DNA of 64,000 nucleotides from positions 26,004,139 to 26,068,138 of the forward strand of contig NC_090133.1 of the NCBI RefSeq assembly GCF_040581485.1, read 5' to 3'. The DNA comes from Linepithema humile (lineage: Eukaryota; Arthropoda; Insecta; Hymenoptera; Formicidae). Position numbers and translations under genes: made by a program. The notes beneath the pieces are model-generated. The model saw only the letters and a program-made list of their open reading frames with translations, was not told the origin of the DNA and searched no databases. Below, piece by piece: positions 25,050-35,450 of this stretch (the first letter of the stretch is position 1; every line of letters begins with the position of its first letter).

Positions 25050-26559
25050 TTACTAAAAAAATAAAAATAAATACTTAAGCGTAACGTTGGCCCCAAAAAC
25101 TGTAGATGCGTGCGTATATTTCGAAGATTTTTACAAACACCGATATGCAATTCGATAATCCGTAAAACCCAAAAATACAATATACAATACACACGATTTA
25201 AAAAAGAAGATACAGCCACACACCGTGCACCGGGTCTTGTCGGGTAATATTAAGAACATTTCGCGGTTTCTTTAACCTTTAAAAATGAAAAGAAGAAAGA
25301 ATGTACGATTGCGTTATCGTGCATGATACAGTGAATTCGCGAAAGTCCATTTGAATGTGTGAACCAAGGAATGAGCCTCGTCAATCTCGCGAACATACGA
25401 CGCGGCAAGATTATTAGGAATAATAGAAAAATAATAGGAAATGAAAAATTGGGAGAGGAGGTAAAGTAAAAGATGTGCGAGGTGATCAGCATCGGTGATT
25501 GCGTGAACAATAATGTGACAATAAACAAAGGAAAAAAGAGCCTCGTACTGAGGCGGCAATTTTTGAGGTGGTGGCGTACATTCTTTTTCAAAGGATGCGT
25601 TGAATGCATCTCGGCGAGATGCATTCCTCCGCGTCGCGGTTTGCTGTTCGAAGCGACGCGCGAGCGTAATTAAAAGGTATAGAAAAAAAAAAAGAAAATC
25701 TTAAGAAAGATATAAAAATGAAATTCTTTTCGTGGGGTAGTCACGTTTCGACCCACGCAGCCTTACTGGGCCTTATTAAGGTATCGTCGTATTATTACTA
25801 AATTACTATCAAAGTAACGATAAAGTTTAAGTAAACGGTAATCAAATAGCGGACAGAGGACAACGGCGAAAGTGGCCTGTGGAAAAGCGACACGGTAGCG
25901 AATGCTTAAAGTATAAACAAAGACGACGGCCGAAGAGTAGCGTAATTAACGGATTGTGAGACAAATTCGTAGCAAGGGAGATAAGGATGCGAAGGTACAG
26001 TCTACCTGCGAAAGGGTTCGAAAGTAGAAAATTAGAGATTGAGTTGCCGAATTGTCCGTTTCCTCGGTGCGATTTTGACTGATCTTTTTTTTTCTTGTCA
26101 AATTGTTGGAGGGAGAGTGAGTATGCAACGGCATTATGCGTGTGCGAGTAGATGAGTGACAAAACGAATGATAGAAGAAAAGAAAGAGAGAGAGAGAAAG
26201 AGAGAGAGAGAAAGAGAGAGAATGAGAGAACGAGAGAAAGAAATATAATATAATTAGAAATTCCACCGTTCAGCTAGAAGAAAGAATTAATTGCGTCCAC
26301 AGTACAGTTTACGAAACGATTTTAAACAAGCGTATTTCTAGCACTGTTAAGGAACATTTCTTCGAATTCCTCTACTTCTTCATCTTCTACTATTACCACT
26401 ACTACTTCTTTTTCTACTTAATTCCTTTTGAAGGAGAAGCTATAAATGCGTACAAGTCTCGATAAAAAAAAAAAGCCTTTAACAAGCTCAAGGAGTGCGT
26501 TTACGACTACTGTACCGACTTTAATGTATAAAAAAAATGAAAAAAAGATAATAATGATG

Positions 26560-27020
26560 GAGCAATGATGCTAAAAATAATAATAACAACAATAATATTA
26601 ATAATAACAGTAATAATAATATTAATAATAATAATGGTAATAATAATAATAATAACGGCAACAACAATGATAATAATAATAACAATAATATTAATACTAT
26701 TAATGATTATAAACGGTAATATATATTATTAAAAATATTACCAATAATAATAACAATAACAACAGCAACAACAATAACAGTACTAATAATAATACTTATT
26801 AATAATTAATGATTAATGCATAACAATTAAAAATAATAATAATAATAAGAACAATAATATATTAATATTCTAATAACAATAACAATAAAATAATAATCAT
26901 AATAGTACCGATAATGATACTAAAGATATTAATAATATTCATAATAATAATATTAATAATAATAATACTCTAATGACACAAGAGGTAATATTAATAATAA
27001 TAATAATAATAATAAAATAA
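26560..27020 (+). repeat. Long interrupted (AAT)n low-complexity block
   Basis: About 460 bp made almost entirely of AAT/TAA/AAC triplets, with scattered interruptions by GGT, GAT and ATTAAT. It ends in a purer run at about 26991-27017. It is much longer than the other microsatellites here and has no open frame of note because TAA is in every frame. Confidence 0.92.
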
Positions 27021-29642
27021 TACGCGTAAGAAAGATGCGAAAAAACGGAGCGCAAGCATCAAGGCTGAGCCGACGAAAGTCTACCCTCCTTAATTTAAGG
27101 ACGAACTCCAAAGGAAGTGAGAGGTATTCGACGCTTTGAGTGAACAGTGATTGAGATGCTAATCCCGTCGACCGATCCGATGGGCGACGATACGTTACCT
27201 TCTCGCGTCACAGTGGGCATAACGTTAAAAACAAAAAAAAAGTAAGGAAGAAAGAAAAAAAAATGCAGTTTCATAATTCCTCTCGTATTATCGTTCCTGA
27301 CTCTATATAGATCGCTTACGATGTTACTTGCGCGAGAATAATAAACGAAAAAATAAAAAAGTCACTATCTCTCAGTATTCGAGTAGACTCTAACTCTAAC
27401 TTAACTTAATTAATTAACATAAAAGAAAAGAGAAAAACGGAAAAAAACGTCTTTTTTATCTCTCTCTCTTCCAGTAATTATCCGCTAACTTGGAAGGTGC
27501 GATGGTCGCCGCTCTGGATGCGTGCGACGCCGCGGAAAACACACACGACGCAATTGACACTCTTAATTGCACTTGACTTCCGCGTGAAGGAAAGGAATTT
27601 CGAAGTTTTGAGCTTCGAGAAGATGCGACTTGCGACCTGTTTGTCCGCTTCGCGAGCGGAAATTCGAAGAATGTACAGCGCGAATATCAAAAGACCCAGA
27701 CGTCACCCGTCGACCACGGAAATTCCGATTTAGACTCAGGTGGACAATTCAGACGCAGACGCGTCTCTTGGACGAGCCCCCCCTCGCAAATCCGATCGCG
27801 CTCAAACGATATAGGGAAAATGTTTTACAAGTGTTTGCGAGGAAAGATGATAACGCGCATTCGCGGATACGATAAATTTGAGCAAGTGCCCTTGCACTTT
27901 AAATGCCTTTTAGCGAATTCTCGTCTCGAAGCTTGTGTCTCGAGTCGCCCTTTGCGTTTAGCGAATAGAATAAATAGTGAGTTTTTCGAAAAGAGAAAAA
28001 AAAAAGAAGTATTGATATATTTACTAGCGCACCAGGCGTTCTTAGCGTACACGCATAAATATTCATCTAACGATACAATTTCGTAGTGCAGGTGAAAGTG
28101 CCTTATAACGGTCCTCCACGAACGCGAAGTAAATTCGTTACGGGAATTTTCTCCGGCCGCCGACCAACGAGCGGGTCGCTTTGCGAGGGGATCGTCCCGG
28201 GGATCTGTGCGGGATCCGCTTGCGATTAACAATAGAATAATGCGATTGTCGCAGGTCTAATTCGGTTTCCGAATTCGATCACAGTTCTCGTAAGGAGAAG
28301 AAAAGAAAGAGGGAAACAAAATTTTCGCGTGACGATTAGTGGCGATTCTGAGTATAGGACGAGATGCAATAACCGATGATGATGGACGACTACAGTGTGC
28401 GTGTGCGTATCTGTTTGTGCGTGTGCGTGAAAAAATAATGAGAGGTAGATAGATGATGGAGCTTGGTGGGAGGGGAAGAAGAATGCGAGAGAAGTTGATA
28501 ATGTCCAGCAATATGAATCATAAATGTGATTGGAAATTATATAGTGTAACATAACATGCAATTTAATATAATTAAAAGTGTAATAATTTAAAGTTTTGCA
28601 ACATGTAAGATCTTGGAACGATTTGTAAAATCGAGCTAATTGGCTAATGATGCGCTGTGAGCGACATTGTTGAAGGTAAATTCGAAAAGTGCGATAGCAT
28701 CGCGGAAACAACTTCCGGAAAATTGTACCCGGAAGTCGCGTTTAATAAGACGTACATTTAATTTCCAAGATCTCTCTCTATAATTGAGAAAATTACATTT
28801 AATAAATATATAATCAGATATGTGATCTACTCTGCATTCTAAAGACCGAACACGCGAAACATTTAATTGTACATAATTTGAAATCATGAGAAAAAGAGAA
28901 ACAGCGAGAGGGGAGGAAGAGTGAGTGAGACGAAGAGAGCGAAAGAGGAAGCGGAACGTAATGACGAATATCCCGGCAGAGTAAATAAATACGTCGAAAG
29001 CGAGTGATACCAAAAAAGGAAAAAAAAATCATGTTCTCTCATCTTCTCGAGTTCTTAGTTTCGGCACGGCGTCAGCCGAGGAGAAAAAAAAAAAAAAAAG
29101 AAAAGAGGGAAACAAAAATGTGTGTCGGTGATTTTTTCGCGTCCGGCGAAGATTCCTTCTTTCTTCCCGTCGCATTTGCTGCAGGGTCAACGCGTCCGTT
29201 GCGAGATATTAATTATATATTTCAAAGATGGATGCAATTCCGAAATAAAAACCCCTTAAATATGTCACATAGTTGCGAGTTATTTCTTCACAAAAAAAAA
29301 AAAATAAAAGAAAATATTACCTTACTCCTTTCGCACACACGATCCTCGCATTTCTTCGTAAAATGATCATGGAAAAGTAATTCAGTTATGTAACTCGAGG
29401 AGTCATCTGAAATATTGATGTAAAGTGAAAAGACTTTCTCAGAGTCCATCTTTTTTTACAAGACGAATCTTACAAACACATTATTGACATTTTACATTTA
29501 TCCACTTACAGAATATATATAAGGATATGTACACACGCTCCACTGTCCGATGTCCCACACACAACGAGTTTCTCTGTACAGAGATTTCTCACTCTCTTCT
29601 TGACATTAGTATCACAAAAAAGAAAGAATCATTAGCGAGCTC

Positions 29643-32241
29643 TCAGCGATTTTTCACAGCGGCAAGATCGAGCTTTTTTCTCTTGGCGTTCGTTTTCGAC
29701 GTCAGAGCCGGCAGAACGCAGCCCTTCGATTCGGGGATCAGAAGACCCTTGTGCTCCAATCGTCGAATGTACGTGGTGTTCGGTATCACCGAGACCGGTC
29801 CGAAATAGCGCAACTCGCGCGGCCGATTTATCGGCAGCGGCTGATTGACTCGATCTCCCCGCGAAGACTCGTTTTCGGCCGGTTCCGGCTCCACATTATT
29901 ATTGTTCGCCATTCTCCTTTCTTTGATCAGCGTCATCTGCCACCTGAAAACGACAAATAAGGTAAGCGCAAGGTGATGTTTATCGAGTGTTCTCCAGCTA
30001 AATAAATCGTCGAGCGAGATTGACCTTCCGATGCTGCTGCGGCACATCCTCGAGGATGTTTCTGTGTTCCTCTTGATCGCCAGCGGATTCATCGCGGATT
30101 CCTTCGCGACGGTTCGCCGTAGCTCGTCGAGAAACCTGTCGGCGAAACCGTCCTGCAAAAACAACGGGTGCTGCAGCAACGTGAGACACTTCGGCCTAGT
30201 GTCAGGATCCGTACGAAGACACTGCGCCAGGAAATCTACAGCTGTCGGGCTCCACGTGGGGAAGAGATTTCGGATAGCCGTGGATGCGGATCGCGGTAAG
30301 CCGGAGACCTCGTCGGGTTTCGCGCGCCGAAGTAGATATACGTGGCCGCTGTTGTTCACCGGCTGCTTGCCGTAAAGGGGACCTGTTTTACACCGGCAAG
30401 ACGTCGCCAAGAAAGTTTAATATAAGAAATATAAATGTAACATTCTAAAATTTTTATTTCTAAGATTATCTGAAGTTTCTTTGTGAATCTTCATTTTTTC
30501 AATCTTTAGATTCACTATTTTTTAATTAACTTTTTCAATTGTCTAAAAAATTCCTCAATTTTTTTCATTTTTAACCCACCGAAGACTTTTGTGATGCGGT
30601 ACAACTGATCGACGTCGCTGTCGCCGGGAAAGATCGGCTGGCCGGTGATCATTTCGGCATAGAGACAACCGGCTGCCCAAACGTCGATCCCTCTACCGTA
30701 TCTGGCATCGCCGATGAGGAGTTCTGGCGCGCGGTACCACCTCGTCGCCACGTAATCGGTGCAGGACTCATTGGGCCCGCTCACGTAGCGCGCAAAGCCA
30801 AAGTCGCAAAGTTTGATCACGCCGTTTGGCGACACCAGCACGTTCTCGGGCTTTATATCGCGATGCATGATCTAACGAAAAGACAGAACAATCTAAAAGA
30901 GAGAAACATTGAAACTAAAAAAATCACCAAATGACCCAAATCCAAAAGATTAATTAAACCATATGAAATAAAATTGATATAGATCAAGCCCTAGCGATCA
31001 GGCTAGACAAAAAATGATTAAAAATATCTTTTTTTAAGAAAAATTATGAAAAAAATAATTTAGGAAGAATTTTTCAAACCTAATTAATTATGCGATAAAC
31101 TGCGGATTGTAAAAATCTCAATTAGATGCGATCGCAAGCGGAAAATAATGTTTTCTGCCAGAGCCTTCCGTGTCGAGCTCGACCATATGCAGCAGCCAGT
31201 GCCCTCGTTCGCCACAATGCTATCATTCATTAAGTATCCGGCCGTTGCGTGTTACTATACATGCATACTTGCTGCAACTTGGAATTTAAGCGTCACGGCC
31301 GTGAACTTTACTGTAACGAAAGCGCTCCTATTGCCAAAGGTTGCTGATAAAGAGTAGGTACGTCGTTGTGTTCATGCTGTGTCTTTTTAAATGTTTAAAT
31401 CCACCGCAGTTCAGCGTAAAAATATAATTTACTTTTCAATTTTCCCGTACCAATCATTTTCCACAATTTATTTCATATCATTCTCGAAGGATTAAATTCT
31501 ACAACTTTGTCACGCACATTTTCTATATTTCTTTTAAATATCATGTAATATAATACATGATTATCGAATTTCGCGATATAAAAAAATTAAATTAAAAATA
31601 ATTAAAAAGTAATTTGAAAACATAAATAATCGCACTTCGAAAACTTCTCTATAATGTTATAAAAATATAACTATGTAGATAAGAATTTTCACTCACTTTG
31701 TGATTGTGACAAAAGTCCAAGCCACGAAGTATTTGAAAAATGTATCGTCTCGATTTTTCCCAGTCCAAACCATTCTCTGCCTCTTCCAATTCGTCCAGTA
31801 CGGTGTGATCGAGATACTCAAAGACGAGATAAAGGCGCTTTCTACGGCGAAAGACCTCGATCATGTTCACGAGATTCTCATGATGTAATTTCTGGACAGA
31901 GTCATGTCGTTTAACGTCGAGCAACACGTCATTTTAAGCGATAAAGCAAACTGCTTATAAAATTAATATTAAAAAGATATAGCAAGCGAATTTTCCATTT
32001 TGGAAAAAGATATTGAGTAAAAATTGAACATAATTCTTAATTAAAATAAGCTTGTTCTTAATTCGACACCTACCTTTAAAACCCTTATTTCGCGAATCGC
32101 TATCTTCCGCACCTGTATGTCCTCTTCCGTCTCCAGAAATTTCTTTATCGCCACCATTTGACCGGTCTTGCGATGCCTGCACTTCATTACGACTCCGTAA
32201 CTTCCCTCGCCCACTACCTCGATATTCTCATATTTCTCCAT
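29643..32241 (-). CDS. CDKL-family (CDK-like) serine/threonine protein kinase
   Basis: Exons in transcript order: 32241-32074, 31891-31697, 30871-30580, 30382-30025, 29943-29643; 1314 nt, 437 residues. MEKYENIEVVGEGSYG gives the Gly-rich loop and VAIKKF the ATP-binding Lys. HENLVNMIEVFRRRKRLYLVFE follows. The catalytic loop is HRDIKPEN, DFG lies in LCDFGFAR, and the activation loop carries a MAPK-like T-D-Y before VATRWYRAPE. GFADRF closes the kinase fold, followed by a variable basic tail. The match is to CDKL1-4; I cannot decide which. Vertebrate CDKLs are linked to cilia and the cytoskeleton (family knowledge). An in-frame ATG 17 codons upstream (32290-32292) could be used, but alignment favours 32241. 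The last intron (29944-30024) has a weak GTCAAT donor, is 81 nt and has no stop, so it may be retained, adding 27 residues. The rest of the junctions are standard. Confidence 0.9.
31148..31357 (+). other. GC-richer islet with a 69-codon open frame in a CDKL intron
   Basis: A segment of about 220 bp has markedly higher GC than the AT-rich CDKL intron around it (30872-31696) and holds an open frame on the strand opposite to CDKL. The frame has no family resemblance that I recognise and no splice signals were assigned. It may be a decayed mobile-element piece, a small gene or chance. Confidence 0.2.
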
Positions 32242-32550
32242 TTTACCGATACATTCGGCGGCAAAAAATTTCACCAACCTTTTTGTTCGCAAAAAATCAC
32301 AGATTGCGACCGCCCGAATTTATACGCTAAAAATACATTTACAAGAATGTATTTTTTAAATAATATTTGCAAGAATCCATAAAATGTATGATATTTCTTA
32401 AATTAAAAGAATTTTGTAATTTTTATTCAGTACTTCGTCTTTTATACTTTAAACGATTCTTACTTCACTTCATTTTAATACCGTTTTACAAGAAAGACAT
32501 GTTCCAAATACACGAATAAACTAGTAACGTTGCAGTCTTGTGTATATTTA

Positions 32551-32695
32551 ATGGCTGTCGTGTTTCTTGATGTTAACTCGCTCGCCGACGAGGCTCGACT
32601 GCCTCGAGGAGCCTCGTGCACAGACCTCATCGATGATTATCGATCTGCCGGTATTTAACCGGGGTTGGTCCTCGCTGAGGGCACAGGTGAACCTG
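32551..32695 (-). CDS. Unassigned 3'-terminal coding exon (orphan)
   Basis: Reading the - strand, a strong splice acceptor (branch-like CTAAT, pyrimidine run, TTTTGCAG) ends at 32696. It opens into a frame of 47 residues plus stop that begins FTCALSEDQP and ends NIKKHDSH. Codon usage is GC-ending like the real exons of this window, unlike the AT-rich flanks. An ATTAAA on the - strand lies about 70-80 bp past the stop. A basophilic phosphosite motif RQSS is visible. It cannot be part of CDKL, because it is upstream and has its own stop. I do not recognise the family, and no partner exon was located on the - strand. It could be the last exon of a gene with a far upstream start, a lineage-specific small gene, or a decayed remnant. 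Confidence 0.4.
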
Positions 32696-33122
32696 CAAAA
32701 GGGAAATCGAACATTAGAGGAGGATAATACCTTTCGTAAAATTAGCATTCTATTTTTAGAATCCCGATACGTTGAAGATATTCCAAATTTCTGTGAATTA
32801 AAATTCCTTTTTTAGAACTCTAGCATTTCCTTATTCGAGAATTCAATATGTATATATTCTGCATCGAAGGTGCATATACAATCTAAATTTTATACACTAA
32901 CAGTAACAATATAAAATTTTATTAATTCAAAGTTTCTAATAAAACAAAAATATAATCAAACACACAGAATAAATTGAAGCAAAGATTATAATTTGCGGTT
33001 AACTTACGAGATTCTTTGAATAATTTGGAAGTGAAAATTCGCTTCCAACTTGAATGCTTGTATGAGAGTGTTATCAGGGTGAAGAGTTAATTTGATATGA
33101 GACGACGCGACCGATGCGGAGG

Positions 33123-33276
33123 TATAAAATCATTGAAATGTATAAGCAAGAATTTCGGGACGGGTCGTCTCGGCTCGATCCTATCGATGGCGACTCGAGC
33201 GATCGTTCAGACAAATGCAACTTCCCCGCTATCGTGTCAAAGACGATTTGTCATAGCGATTTAGTGCCGCAACTCG
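33123..33276 (+). promoter_or_regulatory. Possible TATA promoter and non-coding first exon of ZCCHC24
   Basis: TATAAA at 33123-33128 is followed about 150 bp later by an excellent donor, CTCG|GTGAGTAAG, at 33276/33277. The sequence between is GC-richer than its surroundings and contains a 25-codon frame (33187-33264) that would act as an upstream ORF. If spliced to the ZCCHC24 start region, for example through a TTTTAG acceptor near 35259, it would be a leader exon. This is a positional inference; nothing proves the link. Confidence 0.3.
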
Positions 33277-35450
33277 GTGAGTAAGTATGATCGATACACG
33301 CGAATAGCAATTGGAGTTTATTTATAGATGAGTTCGGTGACTTTCCTTGATATCACGAACGAAGGCGCAGCTGACGGTCTTTAAACGCGATTCTGACATT
33401 AAATAGTAAAAATACCGTACAATGTATATAATGCGCAGTCATCCTTCGCTAGAACCCTCTTAGACGAGCAATAATAGCGCTCCGATAGTCACACACGTAT
33501 TGTGTGCAGAATAATCCTTAGCTCGTGATAAAATGCATCGTGATTTGGCAATAATTTATGACATCCTATAATGGTCTAAAAAGCATCTGAGACGAAGCTA
33601 TCTACGCTACATAAATCTCTTATGATTATTCACAATTATTAATGATAAAATTCCATAATATTCTACGAAAACATTCTAGACAAAGTATTTTTCTTTGACA
33701 GTAAATAACAGCGGAGGAATATTCGGGTGATTGAAAAATTTAGAAATTTAATAGGAATAATTCCGTTTGGTAAGAATGTTCGATGTATGTCACGCGTGGG
33801 CGGGGGCGTCTGTCAAGCTCACGTGGGCCGCGACTATGAGAAGCTCCACGTCGCGGAATCATCAAGAGTGGCGAGAAGGAGCCGTTCAGTCGCGGTCCAT
33901 TCGGAGGCGTCGTGTCGGTCGAGAGCAAGCACGGAAATAGACGCACCACATGGCGGGGCTCTCTTCTCGGCTCTCCCGCTCTGTGTACACATCCGTCCGC
34001 CTTTACGCATTCGTTCTGTGGCGTTCGCCCGATGCTGGATCGTCCCCAGTGCGTTAATATGACGCGCGGCGAACGCGTCGTACTTGGCGAACGGTCGCAC
34101 TCGTCACGAACGCGGCCCAGTCCGAACCTCATCGCGGCTTCATCGAACGAAATCTGCCTGAAGAAAGTCGTCGCGATATTCGTGTGAGCTTTAATTAGAA
34201 TTTCAAAAAGTCACTCTGACGCGCGTGAGCCGCGCACGGTGAGCGCGAGTCGTACATGTGGGTCGTAATTTAACGCTTTCGTGACTGATAAGCGTCACGT
34301 CCGTTTCCAGAAGTTCAAAACCGTAGTTGAAGCAACTACGTTGAAGCATTACGTCTTTCCGTGAGGGCTAATAAAAGCTTTCGCAATTCTCCGCACTATA
34401 CCCGACCAGCCGAATGTGAACGACGTGCGACCGCGGATGGAAGTAAGTTCACCGATAATTGGAAACGTAATTCAACGACGACGTCTGGATCAGCACCAAG
34501 ATTCGCGGGGTGGACCTTAAGTGCGAGGAAAATGCGGGTCTAAAAGTGTTTCGCGAGTGTAGCGAGTGGCTGCTTGCTCTTGAACGCGATATCGCGCGGG
34601 CGAAAAATATTGAATCGGAAATACCGCGTGGAGGAATTCGAGGAAGCAACCAGCCGCTTCCACAATGTGCGATGCAAGAATACACATGGCATGCGAGGGG
34701 ACAAGATGAGTCCAACACGCCCAAGTGTGTGCATGTGTGAGAGCGCGTAAAAGCGTCGTCTTCGCTTCTCTCCCGCAATCTCAGCAAAAGTTAAGCGCTC
34801 ACCGCGAAGAGTACGTCTAGTCCGGAAGCTTGAAGAAGATGTAATTTCGCGAAGACCCTCGGCTGAGTGAAGTGTGACGGATCGGTGAAATTCCAGGCGG
34901 GAGAAAAACAGTTGTTCGACCTGCAACATCAAAATTATAGTTATTCAACGTGTACGTCAAAATTACAGCATAATGAAATTATGGTATCTTCACTTGTGAT
35001 GATCTTCATTTCCTTCAATTTTACGGCGATAGCCTCGAAATGGCGCGGCACATCGATGATGACTCTGCAAGATCGCACAAATGGCGGTATTGTATGAAGG
35101 TCCGCGGTGATGTTTCCACGATTCAATAATTGTGGAAATTCAATAATCTCCTTGGAATTGACTGTCGTATTATTGCTGCAATCTAAGTAGAATCGTGCCG
35201 AGGAACATTAAAAAATCCTGAGAAGGTGAAAGATATTGTCGTCGTTAATATTTTAGCATTAATAAAATCCGCCAAGTTCGTCCGGAAGATTTAATGAGAT
35301 CGCTCTCGGTGACGAGTTAAATGGCAAGATCGTCGCTCGGCTCCAAGAACAAGGAGATGATAAACGACTGCCGAAGGGAGCCATCGTCGGTGACACGAGC
35401 CGACGGTACCGTCGCGAACCGATAAACCGTGGGACCGATTAGATAAAAAT

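Larger units (their letters stand above)
23692..29642 (+). other. Activin beta 3' region and intergenic DNA up to CDKL
   Basis: No recognisable coding gene is seen. An AATAAA at 23759-23764 lies only 68 nt past the activin beta stop; many later AATAAA-like words in AT-rich DNA make the true 3' end uncertain. The region contains purine tracts (24346-24470, 26180-26240), a CA repeat, ATT and TAA blocks, and short open frames with no family resemblance. From about 27480 to 28250 the base composition is more balanced, but no exon can be supported. Activin beta (+) and CDKL (-) converge here, so both 3' UTRs probably lie inside it. Confidence 0.6.
32242..35450. promoter_or_regulatory. Divergent region between CDKL and ZCCHC24
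   Basis: This 3.2 kb lies between the start codons of two divergent genes. It holds an unassigned terminal exon on the - strand (32551-32695). On the + strand there is a TATA box with a possible non-coding first exon (33123-33276). A CpG-richer block (33780-34200) contains a GGGCGGGGG box near 33798 and a CACGTG E-box near 33820. From about 34360 to 35420 the composition resembles a transcribed 5' leader. No protein-coding exon of ZCCHC24 is seen before 35451. Confidence 0.5.
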
